This document shows, one piece after another, positions 1-7,673 of a stretch of 46,852 nucleotides of DNA. The stretch's first letter is position 1. Each line of letters starts with the position of its first letter. This stretch comes from Rubrivivax sp. (GTDB lineage: Bacteria; Pseudomonadota; Gammaproteobacteria; Burkholderiales; Burkholderiaceae_C), in contig JALHOU010000002.1 of the NCBI GenBank assembly GCA_022842825.1, positions 26,484 through 73,335 on the forward strand, given 5' to 3'. The position numbers and the translations under genes are program-made. The notes below the pieces were generated by a model. It was not told where the DNA came from. It saw only the letters and a program-made list of their open reading frames with translations, and made no database searches.

Positions 1-2
1 TG

Positions 3-137
3 GCGCCGCCGCCACGCTACCAGCGCGGCTACGGCTGGATGTTCGGCCGCCACATCCTGCAGGCCGACCAGGGCTGCGACTTCGAGTTCCTCGAGACGAG
101 CTTCGGCGCACCAGTGGGCGAACCCGACATCTTCTGA
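3..137 (+). CDS. IlvD/Edd-family dehydratase, C-terminal fragment (5' end outside window)
   Basis: An open frame enters at the left edge and stops with TGA at 135-137, giving the last 44 residues of a protein. Its tail reads GWMFGRHILQADQGCDFEFL, then a short GAPV-containing end. This resembles the C-terminus of the IlvD/Edd dehydratases (dihydroxy-acid and sugar-acid dehydratases such as L-arabinonate dehydratase), which end with a similar H-x-x-QA-x-x-G-x-D-x-x-FL segment followed by GAPV. The family dehydrates sugar acids or dihydroxy acids using an Fe-S cluster. The RraA-like gene starting 15 nt downstream fits a sugar-acid catabolic operon. The catalytic region is not in view, so substrate cannot be assigned. 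The family call rests on recalled motif similarity only. Confidence 0.55.
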   Translation, partial: APPPRYQRGYGWMFGRHILQADQGCDFEFLETSFGAPVGEPDIF

Positions 138-152
138 ACCGACACACCCACC

Positions 153-905
153 ATGCCCTACTCGCCCGAGACCGCCAAGGAGTACGCGATGGCCCTGAAG
201 CCCGAGACCCGCGCCCTGCTCGCCAAGGTGAGCACGGCCACGCTGTGCACCGCCCTCTTCAAGCGCGGCCTGCGCAACCAGTTCATCCAGGACGTGCGCC
301 CGCTCAACCCGGCCCTGCCCAACATGGTGGGCGAGGCCTACACGCTGCGCTACATCCCGGCGCGTGAGGACCTCAACCCGATCGGCGTCTTCGCCGACCG
401 AGCACACCCGCAGCGCAAGGCGGTGGAGGAGTGCCCGCCCGGCGCCGTCTTCGTCATCGACAGCCGCAAGGACGCACGCGCCGCCTCAGCGGGTGGCATC
501 CTCGTCAGCCGGCTGATGAAGCGCGGCGTCGCCGGCGTCGTCACCGACGGCGGCTTCCGCGACAGCCCCGAGATCGCGAAGCTGCCCTTCCCGGCCTACC
601 ACTGCCGGCCGAGCGCGCCCACCAACATCACGCTGCACCACGCCATCGACATCAACGTGCCCATCGGCTGCGGCGACGCTCCGGTGTTCCCGGGCGACGT
701 GGTGGTGGGCGACGGCGAAGGCGTGATCGTCATCCCGGCGCACATCGCCGACGAGGTGGCGGCCGAGGCCACCGAGATGACCGCCTTCGAGGACTTCGTG
801 CAGGAGCGCGTGCTCGCCGGGCAGTCCATCCTCGGGCTGTACCCGCCCACGGACGAGGTCAACCGGGATGCCTTCGCTGCGTGGCGCCAGGCGAACGGAC
901 GCTGA
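153..905 (+). CDS. RraA-like / HMG-aldolase-like family protein
   Basis: A 250-residue protein of the RraA/dimethylmenaquinone-methyltransferase-like fold. This family includes class II pyruvate aldolases (4-hydroxy-4-methyl-2-oxoglutarate aldolase) and regulators of RNase E. Visible family signatures are the phosphate/metal-site segment GVVTDGGFRDSPEI near residues 127-140 and the C-terminal strand-turn PGDVVVGDGEGVIVIP near 180-195. At 250 residues it is longer than E. coli RraA (about 160), matching the longer catabolic versions found next to IlvD/Edd dehydratases. The start is only 15 nt after the upstream stop, so the two are probably co-transcribed. A role in cleaving or processing a sugar-acid intermediate is inferred from context. 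Activity as an RNase E regulator is less likely given the neighbours. Confidence 0.85.
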   Translation: MPYSPETAKEYAMALKPETRALLAKVSTATLCTALFKRGLRNQFIQDVRPLNPALPNMVGEAYTLRYIPAREDLNPIGVFADRAHPQRKAVEECPPGAVFVIDSRKDARAASAGGILVSRLMKRGVAGVVTDGGFRDSPEIAKLPFPAYHCRPSAPTNITLHHAIDINVPIGCGDAPVFPGDVVVGDGEGVIVIPAHIADEVAAEATEMTAFEDFVQERVLAGQSILGLYPPTDEVNRDAFAAWRQANGR

Positions 906-914
906 GGGCTTGAC

Positions 915-954
915 CTCGTCCGGCCTGGATCCGCCTCGTCCAGGCCGGGACGAG
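915..954 (+). terminator. Hairpin downstream of the RraA-like gene, possible terminator
   Basis: The arms at 915-929 and 939-954 are reverse complements apart from one bulged G, forming a stem of about 15 bp with a 9-nt loop, 10 nt after the stop codon. No clear T-run follows, so Rho-independent function is uncertain. Confidence 0.4.
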
Positions 955-972
955 TTCCTCGAGCGTCCGCAC

Positions 973-1032
973 CGTCCGAACGGCCGAACGGCCGAACGGC
1001 CGGGCGGCCGGGCGGCCGGGCGGCCGGGCGGC
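973..1032. repeat. 8-bp tandem repeat, about 7.5 copies
   Basis: The unit is CGGCCGRR. It begins with one degenerate copy (CGTCCGAA, 973-980), followed by two CGGCCGAA, four perfect CGGCCGGG and a half unit. The array lies between the RraA-like gene and the cyclic-nucleotide-binding gene, about 60 bp upstream of the latter's likely -10 box. Each unit contains the palindrome CGGCCG. The length is open to slipped-strand change. Confidence 0.95.
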
Positions 1033-1090
1033 ATTGCACCTGGAAACGCAATACCCGCGTCCGGACGGGGCAGAGCCGAGGGGGCGGTCC

Positions 1091-1096
1091 GATAAT
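1091..1096 (+). promoter_or_regulatory. -10 box of the cyclic-nucleotide-binding gene
   Basis: GATAAT lies 10 nt before the ATG at 1107 in an otherwise GC-rich stretch. Transcription would begin only 3-4 nt before the start codon, so the message would be leaderless or nearly so. No convincing -35 element is seen. Confidence 0.45.
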
Positions 1097-1106
1097 CTCT
1101 TCACCC

Positions 1107-1697
1107 ATGTCGCCCACCGAAGTTCCGCAGCTCCGCGTCCGCCCCCTGGTTGAGCTCCCGGCGCTTGCCGAGGTGGCGGCCGGCATGCTGAGCCGCCCGA
1201 AGGCGATGGTGCAACTCACCCTCGAAGAGGCCCGGCTGGTGGTCGCGCGCATGGGACTCGTCGGCTTCCCGGCCGGCGCCACCTTGCTGCGCGAAGGTGC
1301 CGAGAGCGCCTCGGGCCACATGCTGCTGATCCTCGAGGGTGAGATCAGCGTCGACAGCGAGTCGGCCGGCGGGCCCGATGCCCCGCTGGCGCTGTCGGTG
1401 CTCGGGCCCGGCGAGATCATCGGCGAGATGGCGCTGCTCGACGGCTCGCCGCGCGCCGTCAGCTGCACGGCCGTGAGTGCGGTGCAGGCGGCCGGCCTCT
1501 CGCGCAAGGGGCTCGAGGAACTGATGGCCGAGCACCCCGTGGTGGCGGCCAAGCTCGTGGTGGTCCTGGCCACGCGCATCGCCGACCGGTTGCGCGCCGT
1601 GAGCCAGCAGGTGCAGGTCTACGCCCAGCTTGCCGCGGAGAGCCACACAGAGCTCAGCCGCATCCGCGGCGCGATCGAGCGCAGCGGCACGCGCTGA
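1107..1697 (+). CDS. Stand-alone cyclic nucleotide-binding domain protein
   Basis: A 196-residue protein with one Crp-type cNMP-binding beta-roll at about residues 50-150. Seen are the entry strand GFPAGATLLREG, the strand MLLILEGEISV, and the phosphate-binding cassette region GPGEIIGEMALLDGSPRAVS, which keeps the G-E-(x)n-R pattern of ligand-binding Crp-family proteins. Unlike Crp/Fnr regulators, the C-terminus (about 165-196) is a helical tail with no recognisable winged helix-turn-helix, so it is not an obvious transcription factor. It may sense cAMP or c-di-GMP and act through a partner, but no partner is visible. It is a single-gene unit, convergent with the gentisate operon. The start follows the near-leaderless promoter and lacks a Shine-Dalgarno sequence. 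Confidence 0.8.
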   Translation: MSPTEVPQLRVRPLVELPALAEVAAGMLSRPKAMVQLTLEEARLVVARMGLVGFPAGATLLREGAESASGHMLLILEGEISVDSESAGGPDAPLALSVLGPGEIIGEMALLDGSPRAVSCTAVSAVQAAGLSRKGLEELMAEHPVVAAKLVVVLATRIADRLRAVSQQVQVYAQLAAESHTELSRIRGAIERSGTR

Positions 1698-1719
1698 GCG
1701 CACTCCCGGCGGGGCCGGG

Positions 1720-1753
1720 AAGCCCGGCCGCGATACCCGCCGGCCTGGGGCTT
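1720..1753. terminator. Possible bidirectional terminator hairpin between convergent genes
   Basis: The arms AAGCCCGGCCG (1720-1730) and CGGCCTGGGGCTT (1741-1753) pair with a two-base bulge. The hairpin lies between the stops at 1697 and 1764 of two converging genes. T-tracts are absent, so this is a structural guess. Confidence 0.4.
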
Positions 1754-1763
1754 GCGCAGACGG

Positions 1764-2801
1764 CTACGTGCGCACCTCGTACAAGCCCAGCTTGCGGTGC
1801 AACGGCGCCTCGTCGGCCACGAAGACGAACGCCGGCGCCGAAGCCGAACGATTGCGCAACGTGATCGGCGTGTAGCCGGGCGCGCAGCAGGTGTCGGCTT
1901 CGGCCAGCGCGAATCGATCAGACATCACCAGCACCTCCGCGCCCCCTTCGATGACGTGGAAGACGCTCGCCGGGCTGCGCGCCGGCAGCGTCAACGTCTG
2001 CCCAGGGCGCAGCATGAGCGCGTAGAAGCCGAGGATGTTCTCGGCGTCGCCACCGGTCTCGGGGTTCAGGTAGGTGACCATCACGCACTCGAGGTCGGGC
2101 TGGTCGCCGGCCAGCGACTGCAACGCCGCCTTCGTGTCGGCCCAGGGGTAGCGCAGCAGCGGGTAGGGCTTGCGTGTGCGCTCGAACACCGGCGTCGGCG
2201 CGATGCCGGCGCGCACGAAAGCGCGGTCGCCGCGGCTCGCCTGCTGCGCCTGACGCTGTCCGTTCACGTGGTAGCTCGCCTCGAGGTAGTGGACGAGCGG
2301 CAGGTCGAGCACATCGAGCCACACCACGGGCTTGTCGCCGTCGTGGCCGTGTTCGTGCCAGAGACCGGTGGGCGTGAGAATGAGGTCGCCGCGCCGCATC
2401 GGGCACTTCTCGCCCTCCACCGTGGTCCAGGCGCCCTCGCCTTCCACCACCATGCGCACGGCGTTGGGCGTGTGCCGGTGCGACGGCGCCCACTCGCCCG
2501 GCAGCAAGAGCTGCATGCCGAGGTAGATGGCGCTGCTCGCCTGCATCTTCTCCAGCGTGTGGCCGGGGTTGGCCAGCACGAGCACGCGGCGTTCGGCCTT
2601 CTCGATGGGCGTCAGCTCCCCGGCACGCAGCAGCAGCGGCTTGAGCGCCGCATACGACCAGCTGGTGGGCGCCGTGCGTGGCTGCGGCTTGGCCGCCGGC
2701 ATCACGGCGCGCAGGCCGGGCCACAGCGGCACGAGGTTCTGCGCGCGCAGCGCGGCCACGTAGTCGGCAGGCAAGTCTTCGAGGCGGCCGAGGTCACTCA
2801 T
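1764..2801 (-). CDS. gtdA: Gentisate 1,2-dioxygenase
   Basis: A 345-residue bicupin dioxygenase that opens the ring of gentisate (2,5-dihydroxybenzoate) to maleylpyruvate using Fe(II). The first cupin keeps the metal-binding H108-x-H110 in SHRHTPNA and a third histidine near H149 in GLWHEHGH; the second cupin spans about 250-335. Length matches the family. The ATG at 2801 is chosen over an in-frame upstream one because AGGAGA sits 7 nt before it. It follows the 3-hydroxybenzoate hydroxylase gene by 41 nt on the same strand, so hydroxylase product feeds directly into this enzyme. The next steps (maleylpyruvate isomerase, fumarylpyruvate hydrolase) are not in the window. Symbols differ among organisms (gtdA, nagI, mhbD). 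Confidence 0.93.
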   Translation of the reverse strand: MSDLGRLEDLPADYVAALRAQNLVPLWPGLRAVMPAAKPQPRTAPTSWSYAALKPLLLRAGELTPIEKAERRVLVLANPGHTLEKMQASSAIYLGMQLLLPGEWAPSHRHTPNAVRMVVEGEGAWTTVEGEKCPMRRGDLILTPTGLWHEHGHDGDKPVVWLDVLDLPLVHYLEASYHVNGQRQAQQASRGDRAFVRAGIAPTPVFERTRKPYPLLRYPWADTKAALQSLAGDQPDLECVMVTYLNPETGGDAENILGFYALMLRPGQTLTLPARSPASVFHVIEGGAEVLVMSDRFALAEADTCCAPGYTPITLRNRSASAPAFVFVADEAPLHRKLGLYEVRT

Positions 2802-2842
2802 GCGGTTCTCCTGCAGCGGGTCAGGCCAGTCACGTTCAGCGG

Positions 2843-4045
2843 CTAGTGCGCCGCCAAGCAGTTGTCGACCTTCCAGCCGTACAGCCACTCGAGCGCATCG
2901 TAGAACCGTTCAGGCGTGCGGCCGCGCCAGAGGTCGTTGCGCACCAGCCGCTCGACGCCCTTGGCGTGGTAGATGCGGCCCATCTCGCGCGAGCTGAACA
3001 CGATGCGCGCCGTGCGCGCGATGCGCGAGCGCTGGTAGAGATCGAAGGCCGGCTCCCATTCGTTGGCATGAACGCGCAACGCTTCGCCGAGCGTCACGGC
3101 ATCCTCCATCGCCATGCAGGCCCCCTGGGCCATGTATTGCGTCGTGGGGTGCGCGGCGTCGCCGAGCAGGGTGGCGCGGCCGAACGTCCAGTTCCCGATC
3201 GGCTCGCGGTCGGCCGTGGCCCAGCGCTTCCAGCTCCGAGGCAGGTCGATCAGCTGCCGCGGCTTGGCGTGGATGCCCTGGAAGTAGCTTTGCACCTCCT
3301 CGCGGCTGCCCTCGGTGACGCCCCATTGTTCGGCCTCGCGGCTGTGGAAGGTGACGACGACGTTGTACTGCTCGCCGCCGCGCAGCGGGTAGTGCACGAG
3401 GTGGCAGTTGGGCCCGACCCAGATGCTGGCGGCATTCCACTGCAGTTCGGCCGGGAAGTCCTTCTTCTCGACGACCGCGCGGTAGACCACGTGGCCGGTG
3501 ACGCGCGCCGGGTCGCCCACGTACTGCTCGCGCACCACCGACTTCACGCCGTCGGCGCCGATGATCGCCTGGCCGGTGAAGGTCTTGCCGTGCTGGTCGA
3601 CGACAGTGACCGTGCCGCCCTGCTGCTCGACGCGCGCCACACGCGTCGATGTGTGGAACTCGACGTGGCCGGACTCCTGCGCGCCCTCGAGCAACGAGCG
3701 GTGCACATCGACGCGGTGGATCACCGCATAGGGGTTGCCGAACCGGGCGCGGAAAGCCTCGCCGGTGGGGATGCGGCCGACGCAGCATTCGTTCAGCGCG
3801 TCGTGCATCACCATGTAGTCGGTGTAGACGGCACGGGCGCGGGCGCGCTCGCCAACACCGAGCGCGTCGAAGGCCGAAAAGGCGTTCGGCCCGAGCTGGA
3901 TTCCGGCGCCGATCTCGCCGATCTCCGGCGACTGCTCCAGCACCGTGACCGCGAAGCCGCGTTTCACCAGCGCCAATGCCGCCGCCAAGCCGCCGATGCC
4001 GCCACCGGCAACGAGGACGGGAAGGGTCGAGCCCGCGCTGGCCAT
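2843..4045 (-). CDS. mhbM: 3-hydroxybenzoate 6-monooxygenase (FAD-dependent)
   Basis: A 400-residue class A flavoprotein hydroxylase. The N-terminal FAD-binding GGGIGG motif is at residues 14-19, the GADG motif binding FAD/NADH at 163-166, and the second FAD motif GDAAHPTTQYMAQGACMAMEDA from about 295. The sequence resembles 3-hydroxybenzoate 6-hydroxylases, which make gentisate with NADH and O2; salicylate hydroxylases are the main alternative. Gentisate 1,2-dioxygenase directly downstream supports the 3-hydroxybenzoate assignment, though a salicylate 5-hydroxylating role cannot be fully excluded. AAGGAGA lies 6 nt before the ATG. No aromatic-acid transporter or dedicated regulator gene is adjacent; an imperfect palindrome upstream may be the operator. 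Confidence 0.88.
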   Translation of the reverse strand: MASAGSTLPVLVAGGGIGGLAAALALVKRGFAVTVLEQSPEIGEIGAGIQLGPNAFSAFDALGVGERARARAVYTDYMVMHDALNECCVGRIPTGEAFRARFGNPYAVIHRVDVHRSLLEGAQESGHVEFHTSTRVARVEQQGGTVTVVDQHGKTFTGQAIIGADGVKSVVREQYVGDPARVTGHVVYRAVVEKKDFPAELQWNAASIWVGPNCHLVHYPLRGGEQYNVVVTFHSREAEQWGVTEGSREEVQSYFQGIHAKPRQLIDLPRSWKRWATADREPIGNWTFGRATLLGDAAHPTTQYMAQGACMAMEDAVTLGEALRVHANEWEPAFDLYQRSRIARTARIVFSSREMGRIYHAKGVERLVRNDLWRGRTPERFYDALEWLYGWKVDNCLAAH

Positions 4046-4098
4046 GCGCTGTCTCCTTGAGACCCGCCGGCAGCAGACGTGCTGTGCCGCCGGGCCAT

Positions 4099-4118
4099 AT
4101 AGTCAGTATGCTGATGAT
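4099..4118. promoter_or_regulatory. Candidate operator upstream of the 3-hydroxybenzoate operon
   Basis: ATAGTCAG (4099-4106) and CTGATGAT (4111-4118) form an imperfect inverted repeat with 6 of 8 matching positions and a 4-nt centre. It sits in a locally AT-rich patch about 55 nt upstream of the monooxygenase start. Size and position suit a MarR-, GntR- or LysR-type site. No cognate regulator gene is in the window. Confidence 0.35.
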
Positions 4119-4259
4119 GAGTGTAGACGGCCAGCCCGTTGTGCGTCAACCCGCCCCGTCAAACCGCCTGGAAAGCGGGCGGCGCCAGCGAGCGGCGCAC
4201 CAACCACCCGCCACGGCCCGCACGACGCCGTTGGGCTCCCGCACCCCAACCAGCAGCGA

Positions 4260-4424
4260 TCAGGGGTGCTTCCCGAACTCGGCCGTCTGCGCTGTCCACC
4301 GCCGCGCCTGCTCGCTGAGCGAGAAGCCGAAGCCGGGCCGATTCGGCACCTGCATGCCCCCGCCACAGATGCCGGGCCGCTCGCGGGCACGAGGACTGTC
4401 GACGAGGAAGTCGTTGGCGTCCCG
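4260..4424 (-). pseudogene. Remnant of an enolase-superfamily (mandelate racemase-like) sugar-acid dehydratase, C-terminus only
   Basis: The minus-strand frame ending with TGA at 4260-4262 encodes a segment ANDFLVDSP... followed by MQVPNRPGFGFSLSEQARRW. This matches the typical end of mandelate racemase/galactarate dehydratase-like enzymes, where a short strand is followed by P-x-x-PGLGF-x-L-x-E. Nothing resembling the catalytic barrel lies upstream in this frame. Instead the other frame carries a fragment of a different dehydratase family. This looks like the 3' scar of a gene lost by deletion. The call rests on motif resemblance in about 50 residues. Confidence 0.45.
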
Positions 4425-4635
4425 CCTCGAGCGCGAAGACATCGAGCTCGAGCCCGAAGCCTTCGACCCAGCGGCGGTAGTCACGCAGCCTGCCTGCATC
4501 CCACACGGTGACGCCGCCGCTGGCCGCCGAGAAGAGCTCGGTACCGCGGTTGTCGAGCACGACATGGCCGACACCGAGCCGCGCGGAGAGCCGCAGCCGC
4601 TCCGCACTCGGGTCGAGGAGTGGTTCGCTGATGTA
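4423..4635 (-). pseudogene. Remnant of a UxuA-like (mannonate dehydratase family) gene, N-terminus only
   Basis: A minus-strand frame encodes YISEPLLDPSAERLRLSARL, continuing LGVGHVVLDNRG and then VTVWDAGRLRDYRRW and GLELDVFALE. The pattern of a first barrel strand, WD-x-x-x-L-x-x-x-R and GLEL-x-x-x-A-x-E resembles the N-terminal third of UxuA-type mannonate dehydratases. Where an initiator would be expected before the tyrosine the codon is AGG, one base from ATG. At the other end the similarity stops at about 4423, where the enolase-type fragment continues in another frame. It reads as a decayed, deletion-fused remnant. The nearby IlvD/Edd and RraA-like genes suggest it belonged to one sugar-acid locus. 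Confidence 0.4.
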
Positions 4636-4821
4636 CCTCGGCACCGGGCCCAGGGCTGCCGGCCCTGCGAGCGTCCGGCGAGACGCATCCCGCCGGTTGG
4701 ACCGGACGGCCTTGCGCGAGGCCGGGCGATGCAATGCGCGGGGGCTGCAGTCGGCGCCACCGCGTCCCGGTGCATGGGAGCCAATCCAGCGAACAAGGGC
4801 CCGCGCCCGCTGATCCGCCGC
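4636..4821. other. Non-coding stretch with no recognised feature
   Basis: Between the UxuA-like remnant and the end of polA I see no credible gene, terminator or repeat. The open frames crossing it have the arginine/alanine-rich composition of GC-rich shadow frames. Confidence 0.5.
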
Positions 4822-7617
4822 TCAGTGCGCCTTGTCCCAGTTCGGCCCTACGCCCACCTCCGCGAGCAGCGGCACCTTCAGCTGCGCCACATCCGCCATC
4901 AGCCGCGGCACGGCGGCGCGCGCCCACTCGACCTCCGCCTCGGGCACTTCGAACACCAGTTCGTCGTGAACCTGCATCACCATCGCCGTGCCCTTGCGCT
5001 CGCGGTCGAGCTCGGCCTGCACGGCGATCATCGCCAGCTTGATGAGGTCCGCCGCCGTGCCCTGCATCGGCGCGTTGATCGCCTGCCGTTCGGCGCCCGC
5101 GCGGCGAGGGCCGTTGCCGCCGCGGATCTCTGGCAGGTAGATGCGGCGCCCAAAGTAGGTCTCGACGTAGCCCGTCTCGGCGGCGCGGGCCTTGGTCTCG
5201 TCCATGTAGCGCTTGACACCCGCGAAGCGCGCGAAGTAGCGCTCGATGTAGTCGCGCGCTGCCTTCTGCTCGATGCCGAGGTTGCTCGCCAGGCCGAAGG
5301 CGCCCATGCCGTAGATGAGCCCGAAGTTGATGACCTTGGCATAGCGCCGCTGCTCGGACGTGACCTCGGTCACCGGGGTGCCGAAGACCTCGCTCGCAGT
5401 GGCGCGGTGCACGTCGATGCCTTCGGCGAAGGCGCGCAGCAGGCCCGGGTCCTCGCTGATGTGGGCCATGATGCGCAGCTCGATCTGCGAGTAGTCGGCG
5501 CTCATGATCACGTGCCCCGGCGGCGCAATGAAGGCCTCGCGGATGCGCCGGCCCTCGGGCGTGCGGATGGGGATGTTCTGCAGGTTCGGGTCGTTGCTCG
5601 ACAGCCGCCCCGTCACCGCCACCGCCTGCGCGTAGTTGGTGTGCACGCGGCCCGTGGCCGGGTTCACCATCAGCGGCAGCTTGTCGGTGTAGGTGCCCTT
5701 GAGCTTGGCGAGGCTGCGGTGGTCGAGGATGCGCGCCGGCAGCGGGTAGTCCTGCGCCAGCTCCTGCAGCACGTCCTCGTCGGTGGAGGGGGCTCCCGAG
5801 GCCGTCTTCTTCTTCACCGGCAGGCCGAGCTTGCCGAAGAGGATCTCGCCGATCTGCTTGGGGCTGCCGAGGTTGAAGGGCTGGCCGGCGATGGCGTAGG
5901 CCTCCTGCTCGAGCTGCACCATGCGCTCGGCGAGCTGGCGGCTCTGCTCCGCGAGCACCGCGGCGTCAATGAGCACGCCGCGCCGCTCGATGCGCTGCAG
6001 GATCGCCGACACCGGCATCTCGATGCGCTCGTACACCTCGCGAAGGCGCGGCTCGGCCTCGAGCTGCGGCCACAGCGTGGCGTGCACCTGCAGGCACATC
6101 TCGCTGTCCTCGCCGGAGTATTCGGTGGCCTTGGTGATGTCCACCTGCGCGAACGGGATCTGGTTGGCCCCCTTGCCGCACACGTCTTCGTAGCTGAGGC
6201 CGTGGCGGCCGATGTGTCGCTCGGCCAGGCTCTCCAGGCTGTGCAGCTTGTGCGCCTCCAGCACGTAGCTCTGCAGCAGCGTGTCGTGCCGGCAACCGGC
6301 CACCTCGATGCCGTGGTTGGCGAAGACGTGCCGGTCGTACTTCGTGTTCTGGCCCAGCTTGGCCCGCGCGCCATCCTCGAGCCAGGGCTTCAGGCGCGCC
6401 AGCACAGCATCGAGCGCGAGCTGGTCGGCCACGCCCGGGTAGTTGTGCGCCACCGGCACGTACGCGGCCCGCCCGGGCTCGACCGCAAAGCTGATGCCGA
6501 CGATCCGCGCGCGCACGGGGTCGAGCGAGTCGGTCTCGGTGTCGATGGCCACCAGCGGCGCGGCCTGCAGCCGCTCGATCCACTGGTCGAGCCGCTCCAT
6601 CGTCGTGACCGTCTCGTACTCGCGCGCGATCTGGAACTCGGGCGGCTTCGGCCGCGGCGCGGCGGAAGGCAATGTCGATGGCGCAATGGAAGATGCATCG
6701 GTCTGCGCAGCGCCCGCGGCCGCGGTCGACTGCGCCGCTGCCCCTTCGCCCAGCTCCTTCAGCCAGGTGCGGAAGCCATGGCGCTGGTAGAAGGCCTGCA
6801 GCCCGTCCTTGTCGACCTCGCGCAGCGCCAGCGCATCGAGCGCAGGCCAGCCCGGCACCTGCGCCGAAAGGTCGCAGTCCGTCACCACCGTCACCAACTT
6901 GCGGCCCATGGGCAACCAGTCGAGCGCCTTGCGCAGGTTTTCGCCGACGGCGCCCTTGATCTGCGCGGAGGCGCCGACGATGCCGTCGAGCGAGCCGTGC
7001 TCGGCCAGCAGCTTGACTGCCGTCTTGGGCCCGACCTTGTCGACGCCCGGCACGTTGTCCACCGTGTCGCCCACCAGCGTGAGGTAGTCGACGATACGCT
7101 CCGGCGGCACGCCGAACTTCTCCTTCACGCCCTCCACGTCCAGCCGCTCGGGCGGCTTGGCCATCGTGTTGATGAGGCTCACCGCATCCGTGACGAGCTG
7201 CGCCAGGTCCTTGTCGCCAGTGGAAATGAGCACGCGGTGGCCCTCGGCCGCGGCCAGGCGGGCGAGCGTGCCGATGGCATCGTCGGCCTCGATGCCGGGC
7301 ACCTCCAGCACCGGCCAGCCGAGCAGGCGCACGACCTCGTGGATGGGCTCGATCTGGCGCACCAGGTCCTCGGGCATCGGCGAGCGGTGGGCCTTGTACT
7401 CGGGGTACCAGTCGTCACGAAAGGTCTTGCCCTTGGCGTCGAACACGCAGGCCGCGTGCGCGGCGGGAAAGCGGTCGCGCAGCCACTTCATCATCGCGAC
7501 CATGCCGTGCACCGCCCCGGTGGGGAAACCGTCGGGCGAGCGCAGGTCGGGCAGCGCGTGGTAGGCACGGTAGAGGTAGCTGGAGCCGTCGACCAGCAAC
7601 ACGAACTTGTCTTGCAT
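4822..7617 (-). CDS. polA: DNA polymerase I
   Basis: A 931-residue protein with all three Pol I domains. The 5'-3' exonuclease (about 1-300) has the acidic segments VPGIEADDAIGTLAR and STGDKDLAQLV. The 3'-5' exonuclease starts near 340 and keeps the DxE motif (VAIDTETDSLDP, near 356), so proofreading is probably intact. The polymerase domain has motif A DYSQIELR (near 707), motif B RRYAKVINFGLIYGMGA and motif C VHDELVF (near 883). It fills gaps in repair and removes primers. The start is set by the MQDKFVLLVDGSS beginning typical of the family and by a GAGAAT box 6 nt before the ATG, implying a leaderless transcript. An alanine-rich linker lies near 300-330. Confidence 0.97.
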   Translation of the reverse strand: MQDKFVLLVDGSSYLYRAYHALPDLRSPDGFPTGAVHGMVAMMKWLRDRFPAAHAACVFDAKGKTFRDDWYPEYKAHRSPMPEDLVRQIEPIHEVVRLLGWPVLEVPGIEADDAIGTLARLAAAEGHRVLISTGDKDLAQLVTDAVSLINTMAKPPERLDVEGVKEKFGVPPERIVDYLTLVGDTVDNVPGVDKVGPKTAVKLLAEHGSLDGIVGASAQIKGAVGENLRKALDWLPMGRKLVTVVTDCDLSAQVPGWPALDALALREVDKDGLQAFYQRHGFRTWLKELGEGAAAQSTAAAGAAQTDASSIAPSTLPSAAPRPKPPEFQIAREYETVTTMERLDQWIERLQAAPLVAIDTETDSLDPVRARIVGISFAVEPGRAAYVPVAHNYPGVADQLALDAVLARLKPWLEDGARAKLGQNTKYDRHVFANHGIEVAGCRHDTLLQSYVLEAHKLHSLESLAERHIGRHGLSYEDVCGKGANQIPFAQVDITKATEYSGEDSEMCLQVHATLWPQLEAEPRLREVYERIEMPVSAILQRIERRGVLIDAAVLAEQSRQLAERMVQLEQEAYAIAGQPFNLGSPKQIGEILFGKLGLPVKKKTASGAPSTDEDVLQELAQDYPLPARILDHRSLAKLKGTYTDKLPLMVNPATGRVHTNYAQAVAVTGRLSSNDPNLQNIPIRTPEGRRIREAFIAPPGHVIMSADYSQIELRIMAHISEDPGLLRAFAEGIDVHRATASEVFGTPVTEVTSEQRRYAKVINFGLIYGMGAFGLASNLGIEQKAARDYIERYFARFAGVKRYMDETKARAAETGYVETYFGRRIYLPEIRGGNGPRRAGAERQAINAPMQGTAADLIKLAMIAVQAELDRERKGTAMVMQVHDELVFEVPEAEVEWARAAVPRLMADVAQLKVPLLAEVGVGPNWDKAH

Positions 7618-7623
7618 CTTTGC

Positions 7624-7629
7624 ATTCTC
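7624..7629 (-). promoter_or_regulatory. -10 box of polA, leaderless arrangement
   Basis: On the minus strand GAGAAT is followed by GCAAAG and then the polA ATG. Six nucleotides between a -10 hexamer and the ATG place the transcription start at or next to the A of ATG. Confidence 0.5.
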
Positions 7630-7667
7630 GCGCGCATGGCCACCGGGGCCGTCGGGTGGGCGCTGCG

Positions 7668-7673
7668 TAGAAT
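7668..7673 (+). promoter_or_regulatory. -10 box of the DUF2782 gene, leaderless arrangement
   Basis: TAGAAT is followed by seven bases and the ATG at 7681, so transcription should begin at the start codon. An in-frame ATG at 7672 overlaps the box and is therefore unlikely to be the start. It faces the polA promoter 38 bp away. Confidence 0.5.
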
